Under the pieces are notes generated by a model that saw only the letters and a list, made by a program, of their open reading frames with translations, did no database searches and was not told the origin of the DNA. Made by a program: the position numbers and the translations under genes. Shown here one piece after another: positions 37,080-47,639 of a stretch of 64,000 bases of DNA (positions are counted from its first letter, which is position 1; each line of letters starts with the position of its first letter). The stretch is from the NCBI RefSeq assembly GCF_037975245.1, contig NC_092579.1, positions 1,789,001 to 1,853,000 on the forward strand. Direction: 5' to 3'. The DNA is from Apostichopus japonicus. Lineage: Eukaryota > Echinodermata > Holothuroidea > Aspidochirotida > Stichopodidae.

Positions 37080-38010
37080 TGGGAAAGTTAAAGTGAGGTT
37101 CCTGAAAATGATTGATTGGTTAAAGGAGAGACCTACATCAATTGGATGCTACAACAGCAGCAAGTATTGTAACAAAGTACATAGAAGAGAAGGCTCTTAC
37201 AACATCTCAAGAGTTCCATTCCTGGGACAGAAGACTGTGTCATCCAAGTCAACATTAGTGAAAACTATACCAACAAGCCAAAAAAATGAAATTCAGAGTG
37301 CTTAATTTTGGTCGTGAAAGTTTCGCCATGTACAATATTTCTGTGTGGTACAGTGAAGGAGAAGAGGTAAATTGCAAAATTTTTTGCATTATCAGTGATA
37401 ACATGTTTCATGACAAGCATGCAGCACTCCATTTCAACTAACTGATTATCCAAAAAGGGTGTAAAATTAACCCAAATGTAACTCCAAAACTTACTGGTTT
37501 GGATATTTACGAGTGACGAGCTTACCTGTCTCGCTACAACCTTAGCACCCTCATTCTACCGCGCCTAGAATGTCCTGGTAACCTTTTAACACTGTGCACC
37601 CTCTGTGACCCGGCTTCACGGGTCACTGCCCATCCTTCTCATTCTACCAACCAAAGCGTCTACATCGTTATTTTTCGAGCGGATATTTTCCATCGATTTC
37701 TGTCCACTTTTGGTTTCTAGGATCGGAAATTTTTTCCGCACTTCTGGTCAGATGGTTGTGCAGCCCAATTTAAAAATAAGTATTGTTTTTATCTCCTCTC
37801 CAGCATGTACCCCAAAGGATTAACCATAACATGGAGTTATGCCACCATGGCAAAGGGCCTATGGATGGCATTGGTGGTACAAACAAGGCTGCTGTTTACA
37901 GTGACATAAAGGCAGGGAAGATAGTCATAGCAAATGCTCAGCAGTTTGCAGAGTATGCAAATGCCAGGGTTGGTACAATTGAAACAATTTTGTACCATAG
38001 GGTGGTGTTA
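37080..38010 (+). pseudogene. Fragments of a transposase-like protein with SDG...QFKN...HGKG motifs
   Basis: Broken frames read MKFRVLNFGRESFAMYNISV and IISDNMFHDKHAALHF (37288-37440). After a gap come FWSDGCAAQFKNKY (about 37740) and, in a shifted frame, HGKGPMDGIGGTNKAAVYSD, continuing to AQQFAEYANA. I associate the (F/W)SDG-QFKN-HGKG-DGxGG pattern with multi-copy, probably transposon-derived invertebrate proteins that have no standard name. Asp in SDG would suit a DDE-type catalytic residue, but this is inference. It could belong to the same element as the XPG-like pieces. Confidence 0.5.
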
Positions 38011-38017
38011 TAACTTA

Positions 38018-38660
38018 ATTGGAATGTTCACACAAAAGCTGTGAAGGGTAAAGCCTGCCAACGACTTTATTTCCTTAGAAAATTAAAACAATGCAGAGTT
38101 AATTATACGATCATGAAATTATTCTACCAGTCAATCATCCTAAGTGTTCTAACGTCTAATATAACATGTTTCTTTGGCAGTATGCCGAAGAAGTACAGGG
38201 CAGAGCTGGAAGGTGTTCAGCAGTTAGCTGAACGCTGCATTGGTTCAAGCCTTCCGTCACTCTCATCCATACAGTATATGAAGAGAGTCTGATGAAGAAA
38301 CTAAATAATATCAAAGAAGATCACACACACCCTTTCTATAGTCTTATCGTGTTCAACAGATCCGGGATACGATTACAGGTGCCCCATATTAAAACGTCCA
38401 GGTTCCGTAATTCTTTCTTGCCTGAGGCAATACACTTGTTTAACTGGCGTGCAAAGCGATTTGGCCACAGTGTGTGATCTGTGACTTGCAGCTCTCTGTG
38501 CTGCTTCTGTTACTGTTCTGGTTCTGCTTATTTAGTTTTATTCTCGTAGTTGTTCACTAATAGCTTGTTTATTGTATGGCTTTGTTTGTATTCACTACTG
38601 TTTTTGGTTTACTGTCGACAGGAAATCATTTTCTGAAATGGACAATAAAGTTCTATCTTT
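38018..38660 (+). mobile_element. LINE (non-LTR retrotransposon) 3' end
   Basis: Encodes the C-terminal part of a LINE ORF2: NWNVHTKAVKGKACQRLYFL, RKLKQCRVNYTIMKLFYQSI, SLPSLSSI, then in a shifted frame MKKLNNIKEDHTHPFYSLI and QVPHIKTSRFRNSFLPEAIH. The frame shift between the two parts falls on a TACAGTA heptamer at 38271-38277; five extra bases account for it. The stop is at 38475-38477, followed by a short 3' region with AATAAA near 38645. 5' truncation is usual for LINEs. It is probably L2/CR1/Rex-like, clade not resolved. Confidence 0.8.
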
Positions 38661-38789
38661 CTTTATATTTAATAGAACTCCCTGACAAAGTATCTGAAGT
38701 GCCAGGTACTCAAAGATTTCGCTTTGTACAGAGTACAGTCTGCAATGGTTTCTGTAAAGCTAACGTTGTTCAATAATAGCCAATTTAGT

Positions 38790-39655
38790 GAGGCATGTGA
38801 CGACGATAGAGGAGCTTAAGGAACAACTGGAGCGACTGACAGTATATCCCTGGGTGAATAGCAACAAGGAACAGTCTACGTTCTGCCGATGGAGAAGAAA
38901 GTTAGAGTTTTACAGGTACCCCAGCAGAGTCTGTTTGCTAACTTTGAAGAAGATGTAGAGGCTGCAATATGCCTAACAGAACTGATAGGAGACAGTGTTA
39001 CTAACTTTGTTCTGGCACACACTGAGGGAGCAGCTTGACAGGAGCTTAAGCATCGGGACGAAAGTTGTAAAAAGGATGCAACAAAGATATTATGAGTCGT
39101 TACGAAAACCTTTGGAGAGAGGATAACCCTCAGTAATGTAATGCGTGACATTTGCACACGCGTGCAGAATGAAGAGGAGATTATAGCGGACTTTGCATAC
39201 TCATTAATGTCCTTGAGTTTCAAACTCACTGGAATCTCTGGTGCACCAAATGCCAAGGACACGATAAAAGAACAATTTCAGGACGGCCTGAAAGATACAG
39301 CTCTGAGGAGGGAGATAAAGCGTATGCTTAAGGAAAAGCCCTCGGTTACATTTACAGAGTTGAGGGACTGGGCGATTGAAATGGAACTGGAGGATTCTAT
39401 ACACAAAAGGCGACCAGGGCGACGGACAGCTGCTGTTTCGTCGACAGAAGCAGAATTTGCTGGGGCCTTGGAGACTTTGTCGACTGCCTTGCTGAATCAG
39501 ACGGAAGTGCTTCAAGGCATTAAAGTGCAACAGGCTCAACTTGCCGCCTGCATGGACAATTTGGAGCAAGCCCAGTCTGGAGGAAGACGTCCTCAGACCA
39601 CCAGAGAAAGATCACTGGACCAAGGAAACTAGGTTCACCCAGCTCCGCGAGCCAG
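38790..39655 (+). pseudogene. Ty3/Gypsy-like gag fragment (family A, copy 3)
   Basis: Starts with IEELKEQLERLTVYPWVNSN in a decayed part. From 39141 an open frame of 163 codons reads MRDICTRVQNEEEIIADFAY, SLMSLSFKLTGISGAPNAKD, QFQDGLKDTALRREIKRMLK, FTELRDWAIEMELE, then a basic stretch HKRRPGRR and a coiled-coil-like tail LNQTEVLQGIKVQQAQLAAC. It ends in the same TTCACCCAGCTCCGCGAGCC string seen beside copy 2. This is the best preserved of the three gag copies. No zinc knuckle is seen. Confidence 0.78.
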
Positions 39656-39749
39656 GAACTGGGTGTGGAAGGAGTAGAGGTTGGTGGCTCATCACCTGAT
39701 TATGACAACGTTGTAGGGACTTGAAAGAAGAGCATGAACTTCAACAGAT

Positions 39750-40144
39750 CAAAACAATGAAGTGGGAAAGGTGCTCTGCACAATTGATTGCTCTAACTAC
39801 AAGAACATTGTAGCTGTTGTTGACTTGCTCCTCTCACTACCAGCTACATCTGCTGAATGTGAGAGGGGCTTCAGCTACATGAAACATGTCAAAACAGACT
39901 GGCGAAGCAGACTAAAAGATGTTATGCTCACAAGTCTCCTCCGCATATTCATAGAAGGCCCTGAAATCACAGACTACGACCCCAATGCTGCCATTGATCT
40001 GTAGTTGAAGGGTGCGTTGAAGACCAGACGCGACCATGGCATAAGCCATACAAGCCATTTGCACCAAGGCAGAGGTCTACTCAAGACAGCATGACCAGTA
40101 GTGAGGATGACTCTGATTCTGAAGATGATTCTGATGATGATTAA
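39750..40144 (+). pseudogene. hAT transposase C-terminal (dimerisation) domain fragment
   Basis: The frame at 39762-40004 encodes DLLLSLPATSAECERGFSYM, KHVKTDWRSRLKDVMLTSLL and RIFIEGPEI, the classic hAT C-terminal dimerisation motif (S/T-A-E-CER-FS-M...KT..R..L). After a stop and frame change an acidic tail SSEDDSDSEDDSDDD ends at TAA 40142-40144. ATCAATAAAC near 40231 could be its poly(A) signal. N-terminal catalytic parts are absent, so it is a truncated remnant. Confidence 0.85.
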
Positions 40145-40389
40145 GTACAGTGGCCCTTTTTCAAATTTTACAACCTGCGACCTGGGTTACCTGCCTTCTT
40201 GCCTCAGTACACAAAACACTTTATATGATTATCAATAAACCAACAGAAGACTCAACATATAATTTTGTTATGTTATTTTTTTCTCTTATTATAGTTTCAA
40301 AGGAATAGTGTAAAATGAGACGGAATAGTGTATTTTCAAATCCACTATTCCAGCGGAATAGTGGTAAATATTCTTAATTTCGACCCCTG

Positions 40390-41170
40390 ATGTTGGTAGG
40401 CATGAACGTCTTGCGTGAATTAAGCCCAGAAACCCTTGTTAAGTACGTAGGTGTGGAAAGTAGTAAGGTGAAGACAGGGATGAGTGGCAAGGCTACACAA
40501 GGTTTAGTGAGAGTTGCCGGTTCTGAGAAAGTTAAGGTACCTGCTCAATGTTTGTCGATTTTAGACATGACATGTCCACCTGTTTCTGCAGAAAAAGAGG
40601 TTATTGTTGGACCTGTTGCTCAGTTGCCTAAAGGTATTTTTGTTGTGTCTGTCCTTACGCTAGTGTCTAAAGGTCAATTGCGTTTGCAGTTCATGAATTT
40701 GGGTAAGGAAGATGTTTGGATTAAACCACGTACACCGTTAGGAGTTCTTCAGTGTGTTCTTTCTGTTGATGATGGGTCTGTCTCTGTACAAATCTTAATA
40801 CGTGACTATAAGGATGTTTAAAGCCACCCTTGCATTGATGAGTCGCTTGATGTCCTAGAAAGGGCACAGGGGTTTAACTCCATAGATTTGCAAAGGTGTT
40901 ACTGGCAAATAGAAGCTGATGAGTAAACATCAAACAGCTTTCACATCACCAATGGGTTTCTTTGAATGTAGCAGGATGCCATTTGGGTTAACCACCCACC
41001 TGCCACCTTCCAGTGTTTAGTGGAAGTCTTCAGGATTTTTAATCTCATACAGCACTAAGTCTATCTGGACAACATAATTCTACTTACTAATACTATAGAA
41101 GAGCACCTAAAACAGCAGGGGCAGCGTTCAAAAGACTTGCTGATTACCGATTGAAACTTAAGCCTTCAAA
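40390..41170 (+). pseudogene. Gypsy element 4: pol fragment with an internally deleted RT
   Basis: A 143-codon frame (40390-40821) reads MLVGMNVLRELSPETLVKYV, then VPAQCLSILDMTCPP and LPKGIFVVSVLTLVSKGQLR, the protease-RT linker of Gypsy pol. After a stop, RT appears already at FNSIDLQRCYWQIEADE, then MGFFECSRMPFG, and decays by 41170. The palm region before the SIDLQRCYWQIE block is missing, so there is an internal deletion as well as stops. The IDLQ/YWQIE wording differs from element 2, so it is a different family. Confidence 0.75.
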
Positions 41171-41199
41171 CTGACTGATTTTTAGCAAAGTAGCTGATT

Positions 41200-41645
41200 A
41201 AAGTACCTCATTTCTTAAAGAACAACGTCCCATTTTGTATAAAGTTCTCACAGCTTATTCATGACATGTTTTTCAAAGAAATTTGCATATGAAGTATTTG
41301 CATATGAATTAGCTTTCAAAAATGTTAAAACATGTCTTAACTTTTGTAACTTTGTTCAATTAAATTAGAACATCAAGAATTTACTTCACTACATTCTTTG
41401 AGCAAAGAGCTTTAATTTGACACCTTAATTGTATGTATAGGACTTTGGGAACAAATTTTATTCCTTTTATTAAAGGGGAGTCATTTAGTGTGATAAAGTA
41501 CCTCATCATGGTTACATATAGGATTGTAGGTAACCTGTCATAACAGACAGAGATTGCTGAGGCTATCATGATAGGCATCAGTTTGTGTGTGTTTACAATG
41601 GAATGCTTTATGCAGCTGTAAAAGCAGTGTACGTAAGTTAAGTAT
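41200..41645. other. No gene recognised
   Basis: AT-rich sequence between the Gypsy pol remnant and a LINE tail. It may be the decayed continuation of either element. Nothing assignable. Confidence 0.45.
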
Positions 41646-41649
41646 ACTT

Positions 41650-42110
41650 CAGGTATATTGAATGTAAGCCAGCTATCACTGAAGGATCAAGTAAACACAG
41701 CTGCAAAGAATGAATTTGTAAGGATGACAAATAAAATTAGAGATGACAAAGATCACCCACTACATGGGCCACTTAATTGTCTTTTGGTGAAAACTACCAG
41801 GAATCTTAGGAACCCTCATATCTTGCCAAAATATAGAATTCAACTTTATAAGAACTCTTTCATCTACCGTGCTGCAATATACATTCAATTTGGTATTTTG
41901 GAACCTTTCATTTAATTTTACTAATTGTTTCACCTAGTTCTAGTAATGTACATAGTTTTAACGCTTTCTTGTTGTGCAATCATTTGAACATCTTATCTAT
42001 CATGGTTTTCATATTTATTTATTTTTTAGTTTGACATGTGTACTCCTTTTTATAAATATGCTATATTTATACTGGTTTCAATAAATGAAATGAAAAAAAT
42101 GAAATGAAAC
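41650..42110 (+). mobile_element. LINE 3' fragment with GAAAT tail
   Basis: The frame at 41658-41915 ends with DDKDHPLHGPLNCLLVKTTR, NLRNPHILPKYRIQLYKNSF and IYRAAIYIQFGI, similar in position and wording to the ORF2 C-terminus of the LINE at 38.0-38.6 kb. A short untranslated region ends in AATAAATGAAATGAAAAAAA-type repeats near 42080-42110, typical of LINE tails. It lies just downstream of the PIGQ stop on the opposite strand, and its complement may supply the PIGQ poly(A) site. Confidence 0.65.
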
Positions 42111-42236
42111 GTAAAAAGAACTGTCTCTAATCTTAAGATTCCATCTGAGCTCTGATTAAGGGAGGACTTGTACATAAATTACAAAGTGAAAATTGTTAAG
42201 ATAGCACCTCGTCAATTTCAGCCTTCCCATAATTTC

Positions 42237-45200
42237 TCACGTTTCCTTCTTCATCCCTCTGCTGTCTGTCAGTTTTTTCCACTGGTATATCACCTTTCCC
42301 TGCAGAATGTTTTTAATGAGTTCCGGCCAAGATGGCTGCTCTTGGTTTTTTTGGTAGACTTCTCTGGTCAAACTGACTGCTCTTGTCAAGGACATCAATT
42401 GCAACTGTTTGAGAAGTGAACAATAACAAAGTTTGATGATTAATGACAAGAAAACAGTTTGTAAAGGGATGTGACAGGCAATAATTTGGCGTTCAAATTT
42501 TGTGTAGCAGCTCGAAAGGCTCTCCACTTTGTGTCTTATAAAATAATATGGTTCCTGTGTGAAAAAACAAATACTGCTATACATCTTTGCACAGCATTTT
42601 GTGATGTGTCTCTGGATAAATAATGCCCTACTATACTGCAAAACATCCAGATTAAGTTTTTTATTTGCTTATTTATCAGGTTTAGTGATAGTTATCCAAG
42701 GAAACAAACATGGTGTTCTATAGGGACTTAACTGTCAAAGTATCATAAATTGACAAAAAATCCAAGCAAAAGGTTATTATCAACTGCTCCACTATCATCT
42801 TCTGTGTTTTATTTACCTAGCTGAGTCTTACCTGTAACACAAGGCATACAACACTGTCCTGATTCCCTCTCAACTTGATGAACGAAAGTTGGTCTCTGAG
42901 GACTGGCCTCCTTAGCAACCATTTCACAGCAGTGTACCATGGGAAGGTACTAAGATGGTGAATGACCAATGCTATGATACCTCGAATCACCAGGACAACC
43001 ATCTGTAACTGTGAGAAGAGATGAAAATATTAAGCCAAAAGCACTAGCCAGGCACTTAAAAGTTATTCTGAGCAAACCCTGTAACACTGACAAATAACTG
43101 ATAACTATTCCATATTTATAACCAATTGACAAAAAGAACAATGTACCAACCATTCTTAGACAAAAATGTAACTAAAGCAGTACTAAGGCCCAAGGAGGTG
43201 TTGGGCCAAACAATATGTGATGATATGGAAGACCTGAGAGGTGCCACTGAGGTAGGACTAGGGCCCAAGTCGGTGTAGGGGTAAACAATATGTGATGACA
43301 GGAAGACCTGAGGGGTGGTACTGAGGTAGGACTAGGGCCCAAGGAGGTGTAGGGGTAAACAATATATGATGATATGGAAGACCTGAGAGGTGCCACTGAG
43401 GTAGGACAATGGGTTAAGGAGGTGTAGTGTTATCAACCACCACTTGGATGAGAGAGTAAATTATGAAAAGAGTGGATGAGTATTGACAATTTACTTACTG
43501 CTGTAAACACAGAGTAGAAGAGAAGAGACGTTGGAAGGAGAAACAGAAGGACGGTAAAGATGAGGGTACCGACGGCCAGTTGGTCGATATCATAAATACA
43601 AGAATCAACACGACTCCTTAAAACATTCCACTTTCTGCCTCGGAAGAGTCTGGATAGCGAGGTTAGGGCTGAGAGTTGTAGAGTGAAAATTCTGCAAAGG
43701 AGAGGAATAGTACACCTAGGACTTTGTGATGTCGCAATTGTCTTTTTGGTTGAGAAGTTACTCTTCCTGTTTAATATTTTACAAAGTTATGAACTCTGTG
43801 AGTTGCTTAAAGGTGACACATTGAGAATTGGATCAGTGTCTCAGTGACCATTTTATGGCTTACTAGCATATTTGGTGCCAGACTTTCAAACATATCATAG
43901 GAGAACAAATAAACTAGAGTGAATCAAGATGTCAATAAATCATCAACAGAAGCGAAAGAGAAGTAAAGTAAATAGCGTCCACATCTAAATAGCGTCCACA
44001 TCTACTTACTTGGCAGCATAGACGTAGAAGCAGTAGATGTGGAATGTAAGCAGGGACAGTATGTCAGAGGCCACTGCGAGTAAGACAGTTAGTCCTAGGC
44101 AACCAGAGATAGTCATACCCCAAATAATGTTATCCATGATAGGGTACAAAATATAAAGATAACCTGCAGAAAGACCAAACAGGATCAATAACTGAAGGAT
44201 TAAGTGATTACGGTTTTACAATGCAATGTAAGCAGGGACAGTATGTCAGAGGCCACTGCGAGTAAGACAGTTAGTCCTAGGCAACCAGAGATGGTCATAC
44301 CCCAAATAATGTTATCCATGATAGGGTACAAAATATAAAGATAACCTGCAGAAAGACCAAACAGGATCAATAATTGAAGCATTAAGTGATTATGGTTTTA
44401 CAATGCAATGTAAGCAGGGACAGTATGTCCCTTCAAACCCTCATATTCTTCAAACCCTCATATTCTGTTCTTACTTGCTATGTAACATCTGAAGAACATC
44501 TCCTGTAATGGCATCACAGACCACTTACTATGATCCACTCCAAGGTAGAATTGAAAGGTAAACCAGTGGAAATAGCTCAATTGTTCAAATCAAGTATAAT
44601 TATCTGTTTCTGGACGAGTATTACATTGCCTGCCATTGAACTATCCGTTCAAACACTCACCAATCCATAAGTAGCTTTGATATAGAAAGAAATGTCCCAA
44701 GAAATGTGCATAACCACTGTTCAGTTTGAGGCCGGCAGGGGCGCCCATTAACCACCGGAGTAGCTCCTGTAACTGGAGGGATGTGCTCTACAAGATGTCG
44801 GTGAGAAGAGAGATCTTATAACACTCTGTTATCAAACTACACTTAAATTAAAGCATCAATGAAGGTCTTGTTGGCAATGATTTGCTGGCATTGCTAATGA
44901 CATGCAAACTGTTCTGTACTTTTTAAAATAATTGCGAGGGAACCTTCAATAGTCTGGAAAAACTTGGCAAACTTGTATGTTCTTGCAATGTTGTGAAATA
45001 ATGTCACAAACCTTACAATTTGATTACTTTGCTGCTTCTCTTATCGTGACAGTTATTGGAATGATGACAGGACATTGTTTCATAAAGCGATGGTTGTGGT
45101 TGCTTATTAATATGTTCTGTAACTAGTGCAATCATATTGAAATCCTGTTAGGAGGATAAAACCTGTTCTTGTCTGATTTGCAGATAACAATGTAGTGATG

Positions 45201-47618
45201 ATATTTTGGGTATGCATTTAAAAGATTTTGAACTCTTACAAATTACTAGGTTCAGTGTACAAAAACTGCTAGAAATCTTTTTTTCAATCTTGTATTTCAG
45301 GCATGATTCCTGAAGAGCACAGCAACTACTGAATATTCATTAAGTTAGGACAGCTAGACCTCACCTCTGATCTCACTGGCATCTTAGTCGAATATTTCAT
45401 TCCAGTTAAAACTTGATGATGAAAGAGAGATCTAACATAAATGATAACTCCTGACCAAAACATCACCACCAAAACAATTGCTAGTTTACCTGCAAGAATT
45501 TGATAAGGTTGTGGGAGAGGATTTGCTGAAGATGATATTTGTGAATGAAGTAGCAGACCAGACAGCCAAGGACAAGATCCACCAACAGGATCAACAGCTT
45601 ATTACCAACCCTAATTGAGAAAGATATATAACAGAGTACAATATAGTTAATTACCAACCCTACTAAAGAAAGATATATAACAGAGTATAATATATCTCAT
45701 AGTGAATAGTTAATTACCAACACTAATAAAGAAAGACATACTGTATAACAGAGTATATTATATCTGATCATTAATAGTTAATTACTGTACCAACCCTAAT
45801 AAAGAAAGACAACAGAGTATAATATATCTGATATTGAATAGTTAATTACCAACCCTAATAAAGAAAGATATATAACAGAGTATATTATACCTGAAAATAA
45901 ATAGAAAATAAATAAAACAAAATACAAATAAAACAGACTACAATATATCTGATATTGAATAGTTAATTACCAACCCTAATAGAGAAAGATATATAACAGA
46001 GAACAATATATCTGATATTGAATAGTTAACAAAATGCAAATAAAACAGAGTACAGGCCCTCAGAGCTTAAACGTCAGCCTTGAGTGTCTTTCTTCACTTT
46101 TTATAAAGTTTTTTTTTTCAAATTTGACTGTTGGATATGCCAGGGAATAATTTAGTAATCAAACTTTGTATAGCACTTTGGGATGGCTCTGAATTTTTTT
46201 CCCTCCTTGAAAGTTATTGTTTCTGTGTAGAAAGCAGCTGTACATCTTTACACAGTTTGTATAGCAACTTTACCAATTGATATTGCAATGTGATACTGGC
46301 TATAATATTCCTCTATGCTGCAGAGTTCATCAACGATATAACAGACAAGCTTTCAACAAACTATCAAACGGTTTCAAGCCCCATCTCCCTTAAAATTGTT
46401 ATCTGATTATCTGATTAATGTTCTTATTGTTGACAAGTACCTGAGTTTGTCTACTTCGTTATTTTTGTCTTCATCCTCTCTCTGCATCGTCAAACCTTTG
46501 AGAATGTTGATTTTGGTTGCTAGGTGAGAGGTTAGCATCGGCAAGGACACTAGATGTTGGATCCAATCTGTTGACAACCTGAACAACAGATGAAAAACCA
46601 TATATGCAAAATGAAATTTGATCAAGTTATTTGTTTGGATACCTATATAGGCATACAGTAAAAACTAGTACAAATTTGGGAATGTAGCACAGGTTAATTT
46701 TCAGCACGAAATTTATTTTGATGACGATGAACGCCAGATCACTCTGGGCTAGAGACTAACGTAAAAATTCATTTTGGAATTTAAGTAATCATGAGAGAAG
46801 CGAGACGCCGATGATGTGATATGAAGTAGCAGTAACACAGAATAACATCCCTCAGCCAGTTGGAACATGTTTTCTTATTTTTAAGAGGTGAGGGTGCAAA
46901 AGTTGTGGTGAAAATTTCTTGGGGGGCGGGGGTGGGGCGGGGCACAAAACAATTTGTGATCTTACAACTCCAATCGATTTTACACTGTTTGAAATTTCTT
47001 TCAGTGGAATAATGAAATTACCTACATTTGCTCCACTGCAGAGTATCCAGAGAGAAAGATTTTGAGGGTTGTACAAAGAGGCCACTTCACCAAGAACATC
47101 AACCATGCCAGGGTCAAGTGAACACCCCTCCACTTGACCCCTCTTTGCTCTCTCCTTTCTGATTGTCTCAATAGGTCTGACAAGATGTTAACTTCAGATG
47201 TGTGACCCTCATTGTACATTGTCTGGCTTGTCAACTTATGACCTTTGACATTTTCTTCATCAAAAACAATGAGGATGATATCCTCCCCGAGACCGTTGTG
47301 GATAGTGTTCTGATACCGACATGAAGGCAAACCATTGAAGGTGTGCTGTACAAATATCAACTCAATTTCACTACATTTCCAATCTGAACTGGCCTTCTTG
47401 GCTTCTGTCTGCATATAAAGGTTTTCCCAATAAATATATGGAATTAAATCTTGATCTGTCTCGGCCGATGATTCCTCGATGGCAAGGATGAAGGCAAGGT
47501 TTTTGTCTGGCATCCATCTTCCAAAGCAGTGGCCACTATTAGCATTGAGTAAATCTCTGGATATGAACACCTTGAGTGGTACAGACCCAGGTGCATTTGA
47601 TCCTCTACCGTTCTTCAT
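42237..47618 (-). CDS. PIGQ: PIGQ, subunit of the GPI-GlcNAc transferase, complete, eight exons
   Basis: PIGQ (yeast Gpi1) stabilises the ER membrane complex that transfers GlcNAc to phosphatidylinositol, the first step of GPI-anchor synthesis. Exons on the minus strand: 47618-47026, 46578-46441, 45610-45490, 44766-44661, 44163-44010, 43691-43499, 43002-42832, 42404-42237. All junctions are GT-AG and phases agree, giving 547 aa. Diagnostic matches: [15 protein letters not shown] (exon 4), [20 protein letters not shown] and [11 protein letters not shown] (exon 5), [18 protein letters not shown] and [18 protein letters not shown] (exon 6). Several hydrophobic segments suit a multi-pass protein. 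The start at 47618 adds about 13 residues before VPLKVF, where the human protein begins, so the true start or a spliced 5' exon is uncertain. The C-terminal exon follows a good acceptor, TTCTCAAACAG. No disabling change is seen. Confidence 0.95.
43178..43432. repeat. Minisatellite (~75 bp unit, 3-4 copies) in PIGQ intron 6
   Basis: Units contain GGCCCAAGGAGGTGT, AAACAATATGTGATGATATG and GAAGACCTGAGAGGTGCCAC, followed by TGAGGTAGGACTAGG. It lies between exons 6 and 7. The open frame on the minus strand through it (repeats of LRSS-HHILF-PTP-WAL) follows from the unit length being close to a multiple of three and is not coding. Confidence 0.85.
44041..44430 (-). repeat. 182-bp tandem duplication of PIGQ exon 5 acceptor and 5' part
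   Basis: The segment 44041-44222, covering most of exon 5, its 3' splice site and intron upstream of it, is repeated at 44223-44404. About 25 bp of a third copy follow. The two full copies differ at only a few sites by eye, so the event is recent. The extra copy keeps the acceptor (TTTCTGCAG before 44345) and encodes the same [16 protein letters not shown] start. It loses the exon 3' end and donor and runs into a stop ([12 protein letters not shown] then stop). It precedes the real exon in transcription order. Confidence 0.93.
45601..46045. repeat. ~63-bp minisatellite anchored at the PIGQ exon 3 acceptor
   Basis: Six units start with ATTACCAACCCTAATAAAG (plus strand), at about 45601, 45650, 45713, 45781, 45845 and 45966. 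They contain AAGATATATAACAGAGTATA and end GATATTGAATAGTTA. In the first unit ATTACCAACCCTAAT is itself the PIGQ exon 3 border: on the minus strand ATTAG|GGTTGGTAAT is the real acceptor, and later units repeat it. Two units carry exact five-base CTGTA insertions (ATTACTGTACC near 45783; GACATACTGTATAAC near 45733). Confidence 0.92.
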
Positions 47619-47639
47619 TTCATCACTGGATCAAAACCA

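Noticed and set aside
43172-43396. Minus-strand repeat frame (LRSS...HHILF...)
   Set aside because: By-product of the ~75-bp minisatellite inside a PIGQ intron.
42485-46330. Possible dispersed repeat shared by 42.5-42.65 kb and 46.15-46.33 kb
   Set aside because: Only short stretches (such as TACATCTTTGCACAG / TACATCTTTACACAG) agree; too weak to define an element.
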